This document shows positions 6,766 through 8,907 of a stretch of DNA of 8,907 nt, piece by piece. Position 1 is the first letter of the stretch. Every line of letters starts with the position of its first letter. The DNA lies in assembly GCA_023431245.1 (NCBI GenBank), contig JAEYXO010000251.1, positions 1 to 8,907 on the forward strand, given 5' to 3'. The position numbers were made by a program, and so were the translations under genes. This stretch comes from Pseudomonadota bacterium. GTDB taxonomy: Bacteria > Pseudomonadota > Gammaproteobacteria > Burkholderiales > SG8-41. Under the pieces are notes generated by a model. It made no database searches. It saw only the letters and a list, made by a program, of their open reading frames with translations, and was not told where the DNA came from.

Positions 6766-6784
6766 GCGGCGCCGCGCGCGCCGC
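6766..6784 (-). promoter_or_regulatory. Perfect GC hairpin just before the transporter start codon
   Basis: The arms 6766-6772 and 6778-6784 are perfect 7-base, all-GC complements around a 5-base loop, ending two bases before the GTG at 6763. The structure occupies the place where a ribosome binding site should be. No T run follows, so it is not an intrinsic terminator. It may restrain translation of the transporter. Confidence 0.45.
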
Positions 6785-6794
6785 GCACGGAATC

Positions 6795-6832
6795 TATAAG
6801 TATTTGTTTTTAAACAATTATTTAAGTAATGC
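6795..6832. other. AT-rich gap between aroC and the transporter
   Basis: This stretch is almost pure A/T in an otherwise GC-rich region and has a 6-base A/T-rich inverted repeat (6804-6809 and 6812-6817). It lacks both a GC stem and a T tract suited to a terminator for aroC. I found no pair of hexamers with proper spacing, so a promoter for the transporter is possible but not shown. Confidence 0.3.
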
Positions 6833-7996
6833 TCAGGCTTCGTCGGGATCCGGGTTTTCCGCCGCAGCGGCCGCCCGCAGTTTCTCGACGACACCCGCCG
6901 GCGCCTGAGCAGCGATCACCGGCGTGCCGGTATTCACGTCGGCGTTCTGCGCACGATGGCGCAGCGCGTGATCCATCAGGGTCAGCGCCAGCATGGCCTC
7001 GCAAATCGGGGTCGCACGGATACCGACACAGGGATCGTGGCGGCCGTGGGTTTCGATCAGCGCGGCCCGGCCCGCGGTGTCGACGGTGTGGCGCGCCAGA
7101 CGGATGCTCGAGGTCGGCTTCACCGCGACATTGACGACGATGTCCTGCCCGGTCGAGATGCCGCCCAGCACGCCGCCGGCGTTGTTCGATACGAAGCCCT
7201 GCGGCGTCATTTCATCCGAGTGTTCGGTACCGCGCTGACTGACGGCGGCAAAGCCGGCGCCGATCTCGACGCCCTTCACCGCATTGATGCTCATCATGTT
7301 GTAGGCGATGTCGGCATCGAGCTTGTCGTAGACCGGCTCGCCGAGTCCCACCGGCACGCTCGTGGCGATGGTGGTGATCTTCGCGCCGACCGAATCGCCG
7401 GACTTGCGCAGCCGGTCCATGAAGGTCTCGAGTTCGGCGACGATACCGGCGTTGGGCGCGAAAAACGGGTTGTTGCCGACCTCGTCCCAGGCCACGAAGG
7501 GAATCCCGACCGGGCCGAGCTGCGACATGTAGCCGCGGATCACCGTGCCGTATTTTTCCTTGAGCCATTTCTTGGCGATGGCCCCTGCAGCCACGCGTAC
7601 CGCGGTCTCGCGTGCCGACTGGCGGCCGCCGCCGCGGTAGTCGCGGATGCCGTATTTCTGCCAGTAGGTGTAGTCGGCGTGGCCGGGGCGGAACAGATCC
7701 TTGATCTTGGAGTAGTCTTTGCTCCGCTGGTCGGTATTGCGGATCAGCAGGCCGATCGGCGTGCCCGTGGTTTTGCCTTCAAACACACCGGACAGGATTT
7801 CAACCTTGTCTTCCTCGCGGCGCTGGGTCACGTGGCGCGAGGTGCCGGGCTTGCGGCGATCGAGTTCGAGCTGGATGTCAGCCTCCGTCAGCGCCAGCCC
7901 CGGCGGGCAACCGTCGACCACGCAGCCGATCGCCGGCCCGTGCGATTCGCCGAAGGAAGTGACGCAGAACAGGGTGCCCAGAGTGCTGCCCGACAT
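6833..7996 (-). CDS. aroC: Chorismate synthase
   Basis: AroC removes phosphate from 5-enolpyruvylshikimate 3-phosphate to make chorismate, the precursor of aromatic amino acids, folate and quinones. It is a cytosolic, reduced-FMN-dependent tetramer. The 387-residue protein has all three family signatures: GESHGPAIGCVVDGCPPG (16-33, His19), GHADYTYWQKYGIRDYRGGG (105-124, His106) and RHDPCVGIRATPICEAM (319-335). The two His residues are the conserved catalytic pair. The family core ends near residue 356 (RAQNADVNTG); a tail of about 30 residues, rich in Ala and Pro and ending acidic, exceeds E. coli AroC (361). The ATG at 7996 has GGAG ten bases upstream, a slightly long spacing. It is divergent from the small gene at 8064, sharing a 67-base AT-rich gap with back-to-back -10-like boxes. 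Confidence 0.97.
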   Translation of the reverse strand: MSGSTLGTLFCVTSFGESHGPAIGCVVDGCPPGLALTEADIQLELDRRKPGTSRHVTQRREEDKVEILSGVFEGKTTGTPIGLLIRNTDQRSKDYSKIKDLFRPGHADYTYWQKYGIRDYRGGGRQSARETAVRVAAGAIAKKWLKEKYGTVIRGYMSQLGPVGIPFVAWDEVGNNPFFAPNAGIVAELETFMDRLRKSGDSVGAKITTIATSVPVGLGEPVYDKLDADIAYNMMSINAVKGVEIGAGFAAVSQRGTEHSDEMTPQGFVSNNAGGVLGGISTGQDIVVNVAVKPTSSIRLARHTVDTAGRAALIETHGRHDPCVGIRATPICEAMLALTLMDHALRHRAQNADVNTGTPVIAAQAPAGVVEKLRAAAAAENPDPDEA

Positions 7997-8018
7997 GAGG
8001 TAAAAACTCCATTAAAAT
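7990..8018 (+). promoter_or_regulatory. Candidate promoter for the 61-residue gene
   Basis: CCGACA (7990-7995, four of six -35 bases), a 17-base spacer and TAAAAT (8013-8018, five of six -10 bases) point toward the plus-strand gene at 8064. On the minus strand, TTTAAT (8016-8011) could be the -10 of aroC, with a poor -35. The two overlap, so the divergent genes may compete for polymerase. Based on consensus matches only. Confidence 0.4.
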
Positions 8019-8063
8019 CAAGCACGAAGTTTAACACAGCCGCCATTCCTCACGAGCGCAGCC

Positions 8064-8249
8064 ATGAGCGAAAAACCCGATCCCGACAAGATCAAAGGCC
8101 CCGGCGGCCTCAACATGCACGAGTTGCACGAACTGGTGAAGCAGAGCCATGCCCGCGACCGGGCCAACCGCGCGCCAAACGCATTGAAGCAGCCGCAAAA
8201 CCGCTGGCAGCGGCTGGTGCGCTACGTATGGGATAAAAAACGGGGTTAA
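8064..8249 (+). CDS. Hypothetical 61-residue charged protein
   Basis: I do not recognise this protein. It is 61 residues, soluble and strongly charged, with no signal peptide or membrane segment. The N-terminal part is Lys/Asp/Pro rich (MSEKPDPDKIKGPGGLN). The middle, HELHELVKQSHARDRANR, could form an amphipathic helix. The C-terminus is basic and aromatic (RWQRLVRYVWDKKRG). It is the only plus-strand gene I accept here. Support comes from a candidate promoter at 7990-8018, its fit in the gap between aroC and the aminopeptidase gene, and a stop nine bases before that gene's end. The ribosome site is weak (GAG nine bases upstream of ATG). Chance is not excluded for an open frame this short. 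Confidence 0.55.
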   Translation: MSEKPDPDKIKGPGGLNMHELHELVKQSHARDRANRAPNALKQPQNRWQRLVRYVWDKKRG

Positions 8250-8271
8250 AAAGCGCGGCTAATACCTGCGC
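8248..8271 (-). terminator. Probable intrinsic terminator of the aminopeptidase gene
   Basis: On the minus strand GCGCAGG (8271-8265) can pair with CCGCGC (8258-8253), with one bulged A, around a 6-base loop, followed by five T (8252-8248). The stem contains the last two Arg codons, and the TAG stop is in the loop. The T tract overlaps the TAA of the convergent small gene. Confidence 0.55.
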
Positions 8272-8907
8272 AGGAACTCCAGCCCCCAGGCCACGCCGAA
8301 GCCGGTGCAGTCGGTCGCCACCGCGCCGAGCCCGCCCTTGCAGCCATGGGCCGACAGGTCCATGTGGATCCACGGCGTCTTGCGGGTGAAACGCTGCAGC
8401 AGCCGCGCGGCAAGGATGTGGTCGGCCTCGCCGTCGAGCGTGCACTGCTTGACGTCGGCAACCGCGCTGTCGAGCGCGCTGTCGTAATCCTCGTCCATAG
8501 GGAAGCGGCACAGCCGCTCGCCGGCCTGCACGCCCGCGCGCAGCGCCTGGTCCGCGATGTCGTCGCCAGTGGCAAAAATGCCGCTGTAGCGCGTGCCTAC
8601 GGCAACATGCATCGACCCGGTCAGCGTCGCGAAATCGACGATCAGCCCCGGTTTCGCCCTGGCGGCCAGCGTCAGCGTGTCGGCCAGCACCATCCGTCCT
8701 TCGGCGTCGGTATGCACGACCTCGATGGTGGTGCCGTCCAGCGCGGTGACAATGTCATTTTGCTTGTACGCGCGCGGGCTCAGGTGGTTCTGCGCCAGCG
8801 CCAGCCAGCAATCGATGTTGATCTTGAGTTTTGCCGCAGTCGCCGCCGTCAGGATGCCCAGCGCCACCGCCGAACCGTTCATGTCCTCGTGCATGCCCAT
8901 CATGTAG
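8259..8907 (-). CDS. M17-family (leucyl) aminopeptidase, C-terminal part; 5' end beyond window
   Basis: M17 enzymes are cytosolic hexameric two-metal exopeptidases that release N-terminal residues, mainly hydrophobic ones, from peptides. About 215 C-terminal codons are visible, ending EFLRRY. The metal-binding Asp in MHEDMNGSA (start of the visible part) corresponds to the KYDM motif Asp of E. coli PepA. HTDAEGRM (about residues 65-72 of the visible part) holds the Asp and Glu metal ligands and the catalytic Arg. DFATLTGSMHVAVG and the end region HMDLSAHGCKGG also fit the family. The usual signature is NTDAEGRL; here the first residue is His and the last Met, so this is a divergent branch rather than classic PepA. 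The Lys residues of the active site lie outside the window. An intrinsic terminator overlaps its stop, so aroC is likely transcribed separately. Confidence 0.9.
   Translation of the reverse strand, partial: YMMGMHEDMNGSAVALGILTAATAAKLKINIDCWLALAQNHLSPRAYKQNDIVTALDGTTIEVVHTDAEGRMVLADTLTLAARAKPGLIVDFATLTGSMHVAVGTRYSGIFATGDDIADQALRAGVQAGERLCRFPMDEDYDSALDSAVADVKQCTLDGEADHILAARLLQRFTRKTPWIHMDLSAHGCKGGLGAVATDCTGFGVAWGLEFLRRY

Noticed and set aside
6804..6817. TTGTTT / AAACAA hairpin as aroC terminator
   Set aside because: A six-base A/T-rich stem with a two-base loop is too weak, and no T tract follows on the minus strand.

Overview
The window is a compact, GC-rich stretch of chromosome. Its gene order on the minus strand is leuC - entericidin-like lipoprotein - leuD - leuB - asd - fimV, which is the classic arrangement of Betaproteobacteria. 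Codon use and protein sequences fit that class, and Rhodocyclales- or Nitrosomonadales-like lineages are plausible, but I cannot name a genus from the sequence alone. Nearly everything is housekeeping amino-acid biosynthesis. I see no insertion sequence, prophage, CRISPR array, tRNA or rRNA, and no gap over 300 bases without a gene.

Layout, from right to left (the direction of transcription for all genes but one): a partial M17 aminopeptidase (8259-8907, with a probable intrinsic terminator overlapping its stop); a convergent 61-residue unknown protein on the plus strand (8064-8249), divergent from aroC; aroC, chorismate synthase (6833-7996); an HcaT-like MFS transporter (5624-6763, GTG start masked by a GC hairpin); leuC (4113-5543); a 39-residue entericidin-type lipoprotein (3974-4093); leuD (3334-3972); leuB (2240-3304); asd (1041-2201); and the signal-peptide and LysM part of fimV (1-868, cut by the window edge).

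The leu-asd block is a tight operon with gaps of 1 to about 40 bases. LeuC and LeuD form isopropylmalate isomerase, LeuB oxidises 3-isopropylmalate, and Asd makes aspartate semialdehyde for the lysine, threonine, methionine and diaminopimelate branches. AroC makes chorismate. FimV is a LysM-containing inner-membrane hub protein for type IV pili and polarity.

The outstanding observation is that leuB carries an in-frame TAA at codon 132 (2909-2911), replacing the near-invariant Glu of the RELTG motif. The reading frame is otherwise intact on both sides. Four codons later there is a Tyr where homologues usually have Gly or Asp. Both differences can be explained by G-to-T changes on the coding strand, which suggests a recent nonsense mutation, DNA damage, or a sequencing or assembly artefact. 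I found no convincing novel system. The other points of interest are small: the lipoprotein gene inside the leucine operon, a hairpin over a start site, and inverted repeats at likely promoters.
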